Positions 1 to 10,120 of a DNA stretch of 37,613 nt are shown here, one piece after another. Each line of letters opens with the position of its first letter. The stretch's first letter is position 1. The position numbers were made by a program, and so were the translations under genes. Below the pieces are notes generated by a model that was not told the DNA's origin, made no database searches, and was given only the letters and a program-made list of their open reading frames with translations. Source of the DNA: Chara braunii (Eukaryota > Streptophyta > Charophyceae > Charales > Characeae); contig BFEA01000183.1 in NCBI GenBank assembly GCA_003427395.1, forward strand, positions 2,290,379 through 2,327,991, in the 5' to 3' direction.

Positions 1-235
1 TTTTTTTTTTTTTTTTTTTTTTTCCGTACGGGTCGTACGGGAGCGTACAGGTTTTCGTGCAGATATTATCTGTACGTTTCGTACGGAAAGGCCCCGTACG
101 TGTACATTCGGTAACGTAGGCACCAAAATAAAATCACAACCAAAAGTGACAAGTGAAAAAAAAAATTGAGTAGTAAACGGGGCCCTGAACGTTCGGGGGT
201 CAGTTCGGGGTCTCCCGAACGTCCGGCCTAGTAAC
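1..235. repeat. T-run and GTACG-rich low-complexity DNA
   Basis: A run of 23 T opens the window. It is followed by short repeats of the core CGTACGG or GTACG between about 24 and 115. Bases 190-225 can fold because CGTTCGGG is followed by CCCGAACG. No coding signal is visible. Confidence 0.6.
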
Positions 236-242
236 CATGTTT

Positions 243-243
<1 letters not shown>

Positions 244-280
<37 letters not shown>
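244..280. repeat. (CA)n microsatellite
   Basis: Uninterrupted CA dinucleotide run of about 18 units. Confidence 0.97.
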
Positions 281-283
<3 letters not shown>

Positions 284-595
284 AGCTGGCGATGTGAGGA
301 CAAGAATGTATTTATAGCATTCAAAAACTTTTTTTTTTAGTTCTCTGTTTATTTTTATATTTTTTTCTTGTTTTCATTTTTCTCCCCTTAAAAGCAAGGA
401 TGTGGGGGTTGCCCCAACCCCTTCCCGACCCCCCACAACCCGAATTTAACAGAGTAACCCACATACCCCCTCCCCCCTGGCCTTTCTGCCCACCTCAAAC
501 CCATTCATATTGTAAACATGCGTCCAGTGCGTTCAGGGTCTGAGCGTTGAATCTGCGTGCAATGAACGCGCGATTACACAAAGGAGATATAATGT
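281..595. other. No gene seen
   Basis: AT-rich stretches and C-rich stretches alternate here. I see no convincing reading frame and no RNA gene. Confidence 0.6.
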
Positions 596-706
596 GTCTA
601 GCATCGAACATCTACTACAAACTGGAGTGACTTAGAGAAAAAAAGAAAACAAAAGCATAGCCCCTGCACAAGGATGACACACATGAATAAAAAAATTATC
701 CAAATT
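596..706 (+). pseudogene. U6 snRNA-like relic 1
   Basis: The strand reads like a decayed full-length U6. It has a GAACATCTACTACAAACTGG stretch matching the GGACATCCGATAAAATTGG region, then GAGTGACTTAGAGA matching GAACGATACAGAGA. The best part follows: AGCATAGCCCCTGCACAAGG, then ATGACACACATGAATAAA and TTATCCAAATT, equivalent to the U6 central region and 3' end. The short segment between the ACAGAGA-like box and AGCAT is replaced by A-rich sequence, so it cannot be functional. An (AAC)n run follows directly, possibly grown from the tail. Confidence 0.75.
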
Positions 707-708
707 AA

Positions 709-742
709 AACAACAATAACAACAACAACAACAACAACAACA
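709..742. repeat. (AAC)n microsatellite
   Basis: AAC trinucleotide repeats with one AAT interruption, immediately 3' of U6 relic 1. Confidence 0.93.
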
Positions 743-1095
743 CTCCAGAGCGTACTGGTCCCATTGAGAATTTGTATTTTAAAGCATGAGCCTCTATTTG
801 GCAAACACTTCCAAAAAGAAGCTCAAGAATGTGCTTCACTTTTGTGCGATACCCAGCCACAGAAATTGAAGGAAAGACCAAACAACAGACGAAGGAGATG
901 AAGAAGCGGAAGGGGAGGGAGGAACCAACACACAAATTATGTCCCGAAAAACTCTACTGACTCCATGTGTGTTCTACATCAACCATAGTGTGGCATGTTG
1001 GGGTTTCCTATTATTTAGCGCTGCTGTACATCGGTTCTGCTTGTCCTTCTTTTTTTGCATATGTCCATAACCCGCTCTCACACCCCGCCTATCGA
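743..1095. other. No gene seen
   Basis: Mixed sequence with short open frames only. Nothing recognisable on either strand. Confidence 0.6.
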
Positions 1096-1282
1096 CCTCG
1101 CTCCACTACACAACACTCTACATGCATTCCATTGCTTTCTGGACCAGCTGCATTGGGACGCGTGCAACATTTGAATGCATCACGTCCAACAGGTGTCCAA
1201 ATACATGTAGAGTGTTGTGTAGTGGAGCGAGGCTCTATGCACAAGTGTATATTGGTCCAGAAAGTGCCCATATACATGTAGA
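1096..1282. repeat. Inverted repeat with 33-bp arms
   Basis: Bases 1096-1128 and 1200-1232 are reverse complements with one mismatch. The core is CTCCACTACACAACACTCTA opposite TAGAGTGTTGTGTAGTGGAG. A second pair, CTTTCTGGACCA (about 1135) and TGGTCCAGAAAG (about 1254), extends the symmetry, and ACATGTAGAG recurs at about 1273. This could be a foldback or MITE-like relic. No target-site duplication was identified. Confidence 0.75.
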
Positions 1283-2537
1283 GCTTTTCTATTGTTCTTT
1301 TTTTTCCATCTCCTTTCTTCCTCTTTCTTTATTTCCTTCTTCCTCCTTCCCTTTTAAGAGGGCAACGTCCTTGAAATATGATCATTGGACTGACCAGTCC
1401 TGAGTAATTCAAAATTACTTATGTTCATCTGAATGCGTCTAGATTCGAACATGGGTCCATTTTTTAACAGTTCATGGGTGTACCAATCGCGCTAGGCCCG
1501 CCAACAATTATTTTTCTTTCGTTTTTTCCCAGCCAGATACTTCAACGGAAGGTCAAACACGAGCACAAATTACAAGCTTTGCCCAGATTTCCAATCATCC
1601 ACAACAATCTTCCCGCACCAGAGCGGTCAGAGTCCTCAAAAATTCCAATCCACCAACCATTGAACCAAAAATGGCCGATGCAAACCACCTTCTCATCTGG
1701 TGCCCGATGAAGAATGTATCCATCTTCATCTGGTATCCGATGAAGAATGGAGACTCGGAAGGCGAAGGATCATGGAGTATTTTCAATCCGCATACGATAA
1801 GTAAATGTCGCTTAAACCACCACTACCCCCGACATAAAAAACTTGGGGGACTGGTAGCGCCGTTTCACGAGGGTTATCGGTAGCATAGAGTGGGTGAATA
1901 GCACAAATGGAATTTCCATCAAAAATTCAAAATGCGGCAAATCAACGCGGCGATTAATTCGCGGTCAAAATTATTTTTATTTTTTTCTGATAATTTTCCT
2001 ACGGACCCCCAAATTTTCAGAATTTATGAAGAACTCTTCTTAGCACGAAAAATTGTCGTTGCGGCTTTCAAATGGCGGGGTATGACCCACCTGTGCCAAA
2101 CGTTCGTCGGACCTCCATAGAACCCTGCCCTAACTCACTGGGCCAAGGGGCCTCGGCTGTCGGGGGGAATAGCAGTTCGAGTGGGGGACGACGAGAAGGG
2201 CACATGAGATTTTTCGGGGGCGTGAGTAAAGATCAGAGCAAACCAGGTGAGCAGCAAGAGCTTTCCAAAAACAATTGAGCAGGTATGGGGCGATGGGAAA
2301 CTCACTTTCCGAACGTTTCAGGACTTATATTCTTGCTCGGTTACACAGCAGGAGAAAGCTATGATCATCGGGTGAGGAATGACGACTTCGGATGATGTAG
2401 TGGGACTGACTTTACTTGCCGTGAAGAGGCGACTTCGACTACAGGATTGCCCAGCGGACTTGTTTCATGGCTGCCTGTAGAGATTCGTACAGCAGCATGC
2501 GCACATGTGGGAAAAATGGGCAAGTTGTTTTGGAAGT

Positions 2538-2541
<4 letters not shown>
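1283..2541. other. No gene seen; one 33-bp duplication
   Basis: Pyrimidine-rich DNA with no convincing gene. Within it, 1691-1750 contains a head-to-tail duplication with a 33-bp period, sharing TCATCTGGT and CCGATGAAGAATG. Around 1810-1930 the composition resembles decayed LTR-type DNA, but no domain is readable. Confidence 0.55.

Positions 2542-2604
<63 letters not shown>
2542..2604. repeat. (GA)n microsatellite
   Basis: About 31 GA units. Long Arg/Glu and Leu/Ser open frames over it are artefacts of the repeat. Confidence 0.97.
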
Positions 2605-2609
<5 letters not shown>

Positions 2610-3918
2610 AGGGGAGAAGCACTTACCATTGGGGGCGACATGTACTACGTGCATGCACCCGTCATCCTCACTGACTGTGAGTAGCCTGAATTTTGAATAA
2701 AGATGGGGTAGAGGAGGGATGGTGAACAACCGGATTATGGGAGAAGGAAAAAATGAGGATTGGTTGGAGCAGGGCAGAGATTCTCAAGGGGAAGGGAGTA
2801 AAGGTACGCCGGCTGGAAGTCGGGAAGTACGTAGTAAATGTGGGACTTGGACAGGCTCAAACCCACAACAACATGAATGATTGAGGGACCCAAAAAAATG
2901 GACCGCGTACAAGGGCAAAAGTTGGCACCGGTTCAGGAGACAGCAGGACCATGGGCTGACAGTTTTACACCTCGAGAATTACGACTACCAGGTACTCGGG
3001 GCTCAGACATTGGGTACCATTGGGGAAGTTAACAATTCGGGCATAGGGGCGGGACCAACAGAATGGGACAGGAATAGGAATTGACAATACTATCAATACA
3101 TTAGGATTAGTTTGTCTGAACATCTCGGAACCCCCCTGATGAAGCCACTTCTAGCAGGCGGTAGGGAACGCACCATCTTCTGCGGTCTGCGGGACTTAAC
3201 TAGGAGATCTATGGGCCGGGGAGGAGAGGGCTGCCATAGTTTCGCTGTGGCCTTGGACTCTGGGCTTTCACTTTGTTCTAATGATTGAGTTCAGTTCGAG
3301 ATTGTTTATCCACACGTTCAGCCGTGGTCCAATGCGGTCGTGTGATGTTGTCAGTCTGTTGACATCACCTCTTCATCTTCACCTTCGCATTCCCAATGAG
3401 GGCATATTGACACGAGGGCCTTTTAGACAAAGCTCTGGACGACTCTGGACGTGATTACGATCAGATTCATGCAGGTCTGGTCGTAATTGCAGTTGGATGC
3501 ATTTGGGAAAGTCCTAGTGTGAGTATGCAGTGAGGGTAACGTTCGAAACGAGAGGCACGCTTGTGCTACGGACAAACAAACAAAAACTCAGTCATAAGTC
3601 CGGTCAGGGAAATGAACAGAAGCAACCCGGACGGCCATAAGGGTGACCCCTTGGCCTCTTGCTCTGCAAGGAATCAAAGCACCAGGAAAGGAACACGAGC
3701 AAAGTCCGCCTTAATAACTAACCATCCCACAAGGTAGGCGAAGCCCAGTGACCAAAGGCTGGCTTGCTGGCTGCCTGCTGATGATCTAATCGACACAAAT
3801 ATAGATATCCCTCTGGTTGCGATAATCCCTCCTAACAAATTGGTGGGACCTGAAGATGTACCTCCTCCCTTGTTTACCACTCATTAGATTTGAGCTTGAA
3901 CCCTTGTGTTTGTTTTTT
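2605..3918. other. No gene seen
   Basis: No domain, RNA gene or long codon-like frame on either strand. Confidence 0.55.
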
Positions 3919-4026
3919 TGTGGATACCCTTTTAATACAAGGTCGGGAACCATACAGAGAAGATTAGCATGGCCCCAGCGCAAAGGGTGATACATAAATC
4001 GAGAAATGCAGTTGAACCCATTTTTC
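3919..4026 (+). pseudogene. U6 snRNA-like relic 2
   Basis: The central part is well preserved: CATACAGAGAAGATTAGCAT, then GGCCCCAGCGCAAAGGGTGA and TACATAAATCGAGAAATG, ending in a T run at about 4020. The ACAGAGA box and the AGC triad of U6 are both intact. The 5' third (TGGATACCCTTTTAATACAA) is strongly diverged from the U6 5' stem and the 3' end has small insertions. No upstream element with a TATA box at about -30 is visible, so it is most likely a pseudogene. Confidence 0.85.
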
Positions 4027-4153
4027 AAAACATGGTGATGACCGCTTCTGCCAGACAACAGCTAACCATCAAAACACCGAATCCGAACTCAGCATCGAAT
4101 GGGGGTTGGGTAGCCTGGGGGCGCGACGGGGGGTTGGGTGGTATTATGGGTAA

Positions 4154-4200
<47 letters not shown>

Positions 4201-4234
4201 GGGGGTCAATTAGGGGGGGGGGGGGGGGGGGGGG
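4154..4234. repeat. Poly-G tract
   Basis: 46 consecutive G (4154-4199), then TGGGGGTCAATTA, then 22 more G (4213-4234). Gly-rich and Pro-rich open frames across it are spurious. It could form G-quadruplexes, and its exact length in the assembly is unreliable. Confidence 0.9.
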
Positions 4235-4528
4235 ATGGCTCACGGCTGGATGCTCGGCACTGTGCATTGGGCATCCAGTCAGGTCTTTATCAAGGACAAC
4301 AGCACCAGTTAGGAGGGTCAAACTACACACAGGTTGTTGCAAGCACTCACAAGTTGACTGTGAACCACAGAGGGCACTCTCTTGTTTGGAGATATAAAGT
4401 GCAATTTGTGTTTGCAGCACCCGTACACCTTCAAAGCGACAAGCACACATATGCCTTCTTCAAAAGTGACGAGCACACATGCCTTCATCAAAGCCCAAGC
4501 ACACATATGCCTTCTTAAAACCGACAAT

Positions 4529-4580
4529 GTCCTTTGGGACATCAGTTAAAATTGGAATGATGCAGAGAAGATTAGCATGG
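4529..4580 (+). pseudogene. U6 snRNA 5' fragment (copy 3, in tandem unit 1)
   Basis: Starts GTCCTTTGGGACATCAG, a plausible U6 5' stem-loop, and continues AAAATTGGAATGATGCAGAG then AAGATTAGCATGG. It stops at GCATGG, where the next tandem unit begins, so the 3' half is missing. The ACAGAGA box reads GCAGAGA. Confidence 0.9.
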
Positions 4581-4666
4581 ATATCAAGTGCAATTTGTGT
4601 TTGCAGCACCCATACACCTTCGAAGCGACAAGCACACATATACCTTCTTCAAAGGCGACGAGCACA

Positions 4667-4670
4667 CATG
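4667..4670. repeat. Target-site duplication, outer element (left)
   Basis: CATG immediately before the LTR start at 4671; the matching CATG is 34259-34262. The uninterrupted repeat unit at about 4477-4480 has CATG once. Confidence 0.85.
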
Positions 4671-5748
4671 TGTTATGATTTTGGTTGTTCGTTGCCTGAA
4701 GGCCAACACTCCTGCACATAGACTTCTGCACATGCCCATACATACACAAAAGGAAAGGGAGAGGATAGGAGTATCACACCGCACAGGAAGAGATAGACGC
4801 AGCAGAAGACTTGACCATGCGGTATGACAGGGTACACTGAAAGTGCAATTCACTGCACTCAATCCTCATAACCAATCATAGGGAAAAGCCGAGCAGATCA
4901 CATCCAGGAAACAATGAAACGATGATAGTCCAAACACAGTATCACACTGAGTCTCGAATTGTCAGGATAACTTCAGTACTACAGTGCGCTGCTCAGAAAT
5001 GAGCAGCGCTTCACTCCCCAACCCTGACTAGCACCCGTAACACCCCTTGAGTCCCTGAAACATCAAGCGCCACCCAAATACAACCTCCTGAGGGCAGCGC
5101 CACCCTAAAACAGGCCTCTGAGGCCAAGCGCCACTCAGAGGATGAAGAAGCAGACCAGCGCCATAGTATCTGATGATGACAAAGTGTCGGGAAGCTTCCC
5201 GGGTGGAAGCCTGCAGCAGCGCCACCAAACCCTGACAAGATGACCCCTGAGATGAAGAGGCTGCAGCTATGGCTGCAGCGCAAACCCTCTGGGTCCCCAC
5301 TCCAGAGGAGGGTCCAACAAGGCACCAATCTCTCTCGCCTCCAACAGACCTCGATAACCCAGACCTCTGCCAGCCCCTGCGTGCAGGCAGAGTACAGTGC
5401 AGGTCCCAATTATGGCCTGCACTCCGAAGGTCTGGCTATACCCGTCTCCTTCCACGCTGAGCCGTCACCACTTCCGGTTCAGGCGTAGTGCAGCAGCGAT
5501 ATACACGGTACCAACTGCCAAAAGCCCTGAACCGATGTGCCCATCCTACTTCTAGCCTACACCGACCTAGACCGGACTGACTGACCGACCAGTAACGTAT
5601 CTGTTTCCGCCTCTCGGCCTCCACCGGACCCGGCTATAGGCTATAGGACCGTCTACCAAAATAGGCCCCTAGGGCCTGTCTGTCCTAGGGGTAGCCCGGG
5701 CCTGCTATCCGTAGTTAGGGTAGCTGTAGGGAATCGAGTTAGTACCGG
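4671..5748 (-). repeat. Outer 3' LTR, first piece
   Basis: Matches 33005-34095 over its whole length, from TGTTATGATTTTGG to GAGTTAGTACCGG, apart from substitutions and a 13-bp gap. Overlapping open frames of 60-130 codons on both strands occur in both LTR copies and carry no recognisable domain, so they are not annotated as genes. Confidence 0.93.
5745..5748. repeat. Target-site duplication, inner element (left)
   Basis: CCGG before TGTCGCG; the partner CCGG is 26373-26376. The undisturbed LTR on the right has CCGG once, at 34092-34095. Confidence 0.82.
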
Positions 5749-6310
5749 TGTCGCGCCCCCACCGTTTCCAGGGTCTGGCTCGATGTCCCTCCCCGGACCG
5801 AGTACAGTGGGTTGGTCGATTGGCAGACTGTCACGCAGGATTTTAGAAAGTTTTAGGGAAATTAGAAGTGCATTCACAAGCAGCCTTTGTCACACAGTCG
5901 AGTAGTCAGGGTTATCCCTCCTGCCAGCGGCGACACGGCTTAGAGTGAGGCGTTCGGTTTTATCGCCTGCACCTGACCCCGTACAAAGGTTAGAAACAAG
6001 GTCACCGGAGTCCCTATTATCCAGGAGTCCTTCAAGTAGCCTTGAGTGTAACCTGTTATGATAAGGAGTGATAAAAAACTTGTTATCTCATGCAAAAACA
6101 TTCCATGCATTATAGGACATGCATCATAAATCAAATGACACTGGGAGTACGAAAAGACCAGAAACCAGACTCTGCAAGAGCATGACCAGAGACACGAGAC
6201 TGAAGAGTAGTATACAGAGAATACAGGAAGCAGCCATAAAGAGGGGGCTGCAGTCACTGATCAATCATAATAATATCATAATACATCTCAGTGACTAGAA
6301 GATACGAGCC
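5749..6310. other. Left end of the inner element, no gene
   Basis: Begins TGTCGCGCCCCCACC, a typical LTR-like start. GGGTCTG and a following GTCC are shared in order with the start of the right LTR at 22509, too little to call homology. No coding frame is visible; presumably the 3' terminal region of the element. Confidence 0.5.
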
Positions 6311-6760
6311 TCAGTCAATAACGACAAGTGGTACCCCCTCATGAGTGGGCTCGACTGTCTGGGACTCCGTATCTGGTACAAGCTGGTCCTCGTCATCATT
6401 GAGAACCTGAGTGGCTATCGACTCCGGAACCACGTAGCTGATGTCCAAAGATGCCGCAGGATCGATCTTGCCGATATATGTCATACATCTCGCCATCTCC
6501 TCGTCCGCTACACTCCTGAGGTGCAACTCCTCGGCGAGGGAAATGCTGCCAGTGGCACCGATCAAGATCTCAATCCGTCCCTTGTCGTAGATGCAATCAT
6601 AAGAAACCTTCAGAAAGCGGTCTCTATAGAGTGGCTTCCGAAAAGCCTGTATGACGAAGTCTGCTCCCACCATATGACTGTAGCCATCCCCAAGTTATGA
6701 GAATGGTCCCTTCCTCCTTGAAGGGCCGACTACCTCCTCTGACCTGGGTCCTCCTGACAT
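6311..6760 (-). pseudogene. D-family associated ORF (alpha part), 3' of pol
   Basis: Minus-strand frame from ATG at 6760 to a stop at 6311, about 149 codons, broken once by TAA at 6695-6697. The motif RKPLYRDRF is similar in pattern to RPLYVGSKF in the segment preceding unit D9 (about 14300), and both are followed by a short beta-rich stretch and an acidic helix. The C-terminus is acidic (DDEDQLVPD). The function is unknown. It lies 140 bp downstream of the D-like ORF at 6900-7508, in the same order and strand as elements of the pre-gag array. I infer a further, highly diverged member of the same protein family; similarity is by eye only. Confidence 0.5.
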
Positions 6761-6899
6761 GTAATGCCTGAATCAATCACCCTCAACCAGGTATCGTGCC
6801 AAGAGGTAAGCAACCCGTCGTAGGGTTGCCTTCCGCCTGCGTCTCACTCCCGTAACCAATGTCATAAGATGCCATAGATCTGCTCCAACTCATGCGTAC

Positions 6900-7508
6900 T
6901 CAATCCCTGTGGGTATCCCAGTCAAAATAGTCCCCCAAATCAACATCACTAACGCAGCAAGACTCTTGGTCTGACTCATCTGTCTCTGACCTCTGTAAGC
7001 AGGTGGTGATAGGTATACCGGATTTGGCCACCTCGCTCCTAATCCTCCTGTCCTGACGCCTCGTTTCCTTGCTGCCACCTCTGCTTAGTGGTTTTGGATT
7101 ACAGCCATCAAAGTCAAAGAGAGCATCTCCTGGTGCAAAGGGGACTTGAGGAAACACCACATGTAACCAGTGCTCCGTCCAGTAGCTCTCCCTGCGGAAG
7201 ATATAGTCAGCAATCCGGTCATAGGTGGCTCCCTTTATTCCCTGCCCAACATCTTTCACGTGATAAGTAATCACCAACGTGTATCTCGATGTGGGAGACT
7301 CATTGGCTCTAATGACGAAGCTCTGATGTCCAATGTGTCGGTAACAAAACTTCTCGACCAGCTTACCCCATGTAGGGGGTGTCTCATGTTGAGGAGCCAG
7401 CTTGACCAATCTGCAAAGTATGGTAGAATGCTCCTGACAAATGGTTACACCAAGCAATGGTGCCCTGGTGATAAAGGGGGATATCAGTAACTCAGGAAGA
7501 TAACCCAA
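6900..7508 (-). CDS. Diverged D-domain ORF, 3' of pol
   Basis: About 202 codons open on the minus strand; the frame is also open upstream to a TGA near 7533, and no clear ATG is seen. The central part shows the D-domain pattern: a short strand ending RYTLVITYHV (compare AYILVVKFL in D10), then a long helical stretch, then VVFPQVPF and FDFDGCNPKPL, which lines up with FTDGRN-x-EPI of D10. A C-terminal extension of about 60 residues is basic, then acidic (DESDQES...DLGDYFDWD). The function is unknown. It shows that the D family occurs on both sides of gag-pol in this element. Confidence 0.55.
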   Translation of the reverse strand: MGYLPELLISPFITRAPLLGVTICQEHSTILCRLVKLAPQHETPPTWGKLVEKFCYRHIGHQSFVIRANESPTSRYTLVITYHVKDVGQGIKGATYDRIADYIFRRESYWTEHWLHVVFPQVPFAPGDALFDFDGCNPKPLSRGGSKETRRQDRRIRSEVAKSGIPITTCLQRSETDESDQESCCVSDVDLGDYFDWDTHRD

Positions 7509-7564
7509 CTCGATAGGGTCAAAGAGGACAGCACCTCAATAGACCCTCTAGCCAAACTGGTGGC

Positions 7565-7830
7565 AACCAACCCAATATAGGGGCCCGCCTGAACAGCAAT
7601 CAACTCAATATAAGGGCCCGCCTGAATGGGCCCGGCTGGACAACAACAACTCAATATAGGGGCCCGCATGAATGGGCCCGGCTGAACAGTATCAACTCGA
7701 TATAGGGGCCCGCCTGAATGGGCCCGGCTGAACAACAACAACTCAACATAGGGGCCCGCTTGAATGGGCCCGACTGAGCAGCAACAACTTTATATAGGGG
7801 CCCACCTGAATGGGCCCGGCTGAGCAGCAA
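7565..7830. repeat. 46-bp tandem array (GGGCCC-rich)
   Basis: About six units of TATAGGGGCCCGCCTGAATG then GGCCCGGCTGAACAACAACAA-like sequence. GGGCCCG recurs near 7614, 7660, 7705, 7751 and 7797, a 45-46 bp spacing; the first unit is shortened to 33 bp. Confidence 0.93.
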
Positions 7831-8229
7831 CAACTCAGCAGCTCAGCAGCTCATCATAGCAACGTCATATGAGTATCTCTGCTGCGGGTGGACTAAACTG
7901 CTAATATCGTCACTGTAGAGGACCGATCATCAAGATGTTATCTATGCAGAGGTCAGTTGCAAAATACTGCGTGTGCAAACTGGACTGCGCTGATATCATA
8001 CGTGCAGAAAAATACCGTCTGCACAGGGACTGATTATCCATGTAGAGACTGATCGGCAAGAAATCAAATCAGCGGGAGTTGGGGCTAGTCATACCATCAG
8101 AGACATCCAGTCACGTCCTCACGACTAATCACACTAGCAAGGCGCACGTCCCCAACCATCATACGGGTAGGGCGTGCGTTCTAGAATCATCAGAACATCA
8201 GAGCACTCACTCACATAGCTTACCCGAGC
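7831..8229. other. Spacer between satellite arrays
   Basis: No gene. A vague repeat of TGCAGA...GACTG spaced about 50 bp is visible at 7930-8060. Confidence 0.5.
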
Positions 8230-8870
8230 CTGGGCGCACTCACGTAACGATACTGAACGTGGGCGCGCATGGGCGCACAATCAAAAGGCAATACTACGGT
8301 TGGACGCGCATGGGCGCTCACTCAAATCACAATATCTAGCTTGGGCGTGCATGGGCGCGCACTTAAGTAGTGAGTTTAAGTTTGGGCACGCATGGACGCA
8401 CATTCAAACGACAAAGCAGAGCATGGGTGCGCACTCAAATAGCAATACTGATCATGGGCGCACGTGAGCGCATACTCAAATGGCATTGCTGAGCTTGGGC
8501 GCGCATGGGCGCGCACTATAATAGCAGTCCCAGACTTGGGCGCGCGTGGGTGCGCACTCAAATGGCAATTCTGGGCATGGGCGCGCATGGGCGCGTGCTA
8601 AAACAATAATGTCGATCATGAGCGCGCATGGGCGCGTACTTAAATAACAATATCTGGCTTGGGCGCGCATGGGTGCGCACTCAAATAGCAATACCAAGCT
8701 CGGGCGCGCACTCTCACAACAATGCCAAGCTTGGGCGCTCATGGGCGCGCACTCTAACAGCAATGCCAAGCTTGGGCGAGCATGGACGCGCACTCTAACA
8801 ACAATGCCAAGCTTGGGCACACACTCTAACATCAATGCCAAGCTTGGGCACGCATTCAAGCAAGACTCGA
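8230..8870. repeat. About 41-bp tandem array (GGGCGCGCATGGGCGCGCAC)
   Basis: Many diverged copies of AGCTTGGGCGCGCATGGGCG followed by CGCACTCTAACAGCAATGCC. In the best part CTTGGG occurs at 8730, 8771 and 8812, an exact 41-bp spacing. The CGCGCATGGGCGCG core is nearly palindromic. Open frames across it on both strands are repeat artefacts. Confidence 0.92.
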
Positions 8871-9119
8871 GTGCACGAGCTCGAAATCGACAAGGTCAAC
8901 TGCGAAGCGCGCATGGGTACCCAGTTCCAAATTGGTGGTGCTTGCTACAAGATACAGACTTAAAATTCATATCATCTGCGGAGTGTGCATCGGCGCACAA
9001 TCTCAAAATCGGTAATGTCCACTGCAAAGTTCAGATCCGAAGTCGGCAATATCATTTGGGGAGTGTGCATCAGCACACAGATTCAAATTCATCAAAAGAC
9101 GAGTCTTGCAAATCAAGTG

Positions 9120-9590
9120 TGTAGTGTCGCACTTAAGATCGAATGCGTACAATCACACTTGTTCAAGATCATCAATGTTGTGTTTACAGGCTGAGTGCGC
9201 GATGTCGCACAGACTAAAATCATCAATGATGAGTTCACAAATGGGGTGCGCACTGTCGCACAGACTCAAAATCATCAGCGCCAAGTTCTCAGATGGAGTG
9301 CGTACTGTCGCACAGACTCAAAACCATCAATGTCGAGTTCTCTGAAGGAGTGCGCACTGTCGCACAGACTCAAAATCATCAACGCCAAGTTCTCAGATGG
9401 AGTGCGCACTGTCGCACAGACTCAGAACCATCGATGTCGAGTTCTCAGATGGAGTGCGCAGTGTCGCATTCAAGTTCGAGTGCGCACAGTCGCATAGACT
9501 CAGGACCATCGATGCTGAATTCTCAGATGGAGTGCGCAGTGTCGCACTCAAGTTCGAGTGCGCACAGTCGCATTTTATCCAGTGCGCTCA
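9120..9590. repeat. 52-bp tandem array with TGCGCACTGTCGCAC core
   Basis: TGTCGCA occurs at 9254, 9306, 9358, 9410 and 9462, exactly 52 bp apart. Units read GGAGTGCGCACTGTCGCACA then GACTCAAAATCATCAACGCC. Related but more diverged copies extend left to about 8980. The core is a short dyad (TGCG/CGCA). Confidence 0.93.
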
Positions 9591-10120
9591 AAATCAACAT
9601 GCCCCATCGAAGTGTTTGCTGGCAAAGTAAATCGACATATTCAATCTGAGTGTCTGCGGGCACAATAAATCGAGATGCTCAACCGGGGTACCTGCGGGCA
9701 CAGTAAAATAGCATATTCAACCTGAGTGCCTTAAGGCACAATAAATCGAGGTGTTCAGTTCGAGTGTCTGTGGGCACAGTAAATCGAATGCCAGGGAACA
9801 GACTCAGATTGAGCAAGTCGATTTACTGTGCCGGTAGGCACTTCAGTTGAGCATCACGATTTATCGTGCCCGCAGACACTCAAATTGAGCAAGTCGATTT
9901 ACTGTGGCCGCATGCACTTCAGTTGAGCATCACGATTTATTGTGCCCGCAGACACTCAGACTGAGCAAGTCGATTTACTGTGCCCGCAGGCACTTCAGTT
10001 GAGCATCACGATTTATTGTGTCCACAGACACTCAGATTGAGCAAGTCGATATACTGTGCCCGCAGGCACTTTAGTTGAGCATCACAATTTATCGTGCCCG
10101 CAGGCACTCAGATTGAGCAA
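9591..10120. repeat. Inverted tandem array of 76-bp units
   Basis: Right arm: GAGCAAGTCG occurs at 9811, 9887, 9963 and 10039, with its truncated form at 10115, an exact 76-bp spacing. Left arm: the reverse-complement unit CACAATAAATCGAG occurs at 9661 and 9737, again 76 bp apart. The arms meet at about 9790-9805. Each unit has two related halves, built around GATTTACTGTGCCCGCAGGC and CGATTTATTGTGCCCGCAGA. The right edge is exactly where the RT reading frame is lost. Confidence 0.92.

Larger units (their letters stand above)
4391..4670 (+). repeat. 189-bp tandem unit that includes a U6 copy (units 1 and 2-left)
   Basis: The motif GATATMAAGTGCAATTTGTG starts at 4391 and again at 4580, a 189-bp period. 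Unit 1 runs through CAGCACC, several AGCACACATATGCCTTCTT copies and a 5' U6 fragment at 4529-4580. Unit 2 follows the same order up to GACGAGCACACATG at 4670. There it is interrupted, and it resumes at 34263 with CCTTCATCAAAGCCC exactly as unit 1 continues at 4481. This fixes both edges of the outer retrotransposon. Confidence 0.9.

Noticed and set aside
2365-2729. Leu/Ser and Arg/Glu frames near the GA repeat
   Set aside because: Entirely due to the (GA)n microsatellite.
3969-4450. Gly-rich and Pro-rich frames over the G tract
   Set aside because: Translations of a homopolymer; the flanking sequence is a U6 relic and repeat DNA.
5011-5624. Several 60-130-codon frames on both strands in the LTR
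   Set aside because: Identical sets appear in both LTR copies, with overlapping frames and no domain; they reflect LTR composition.
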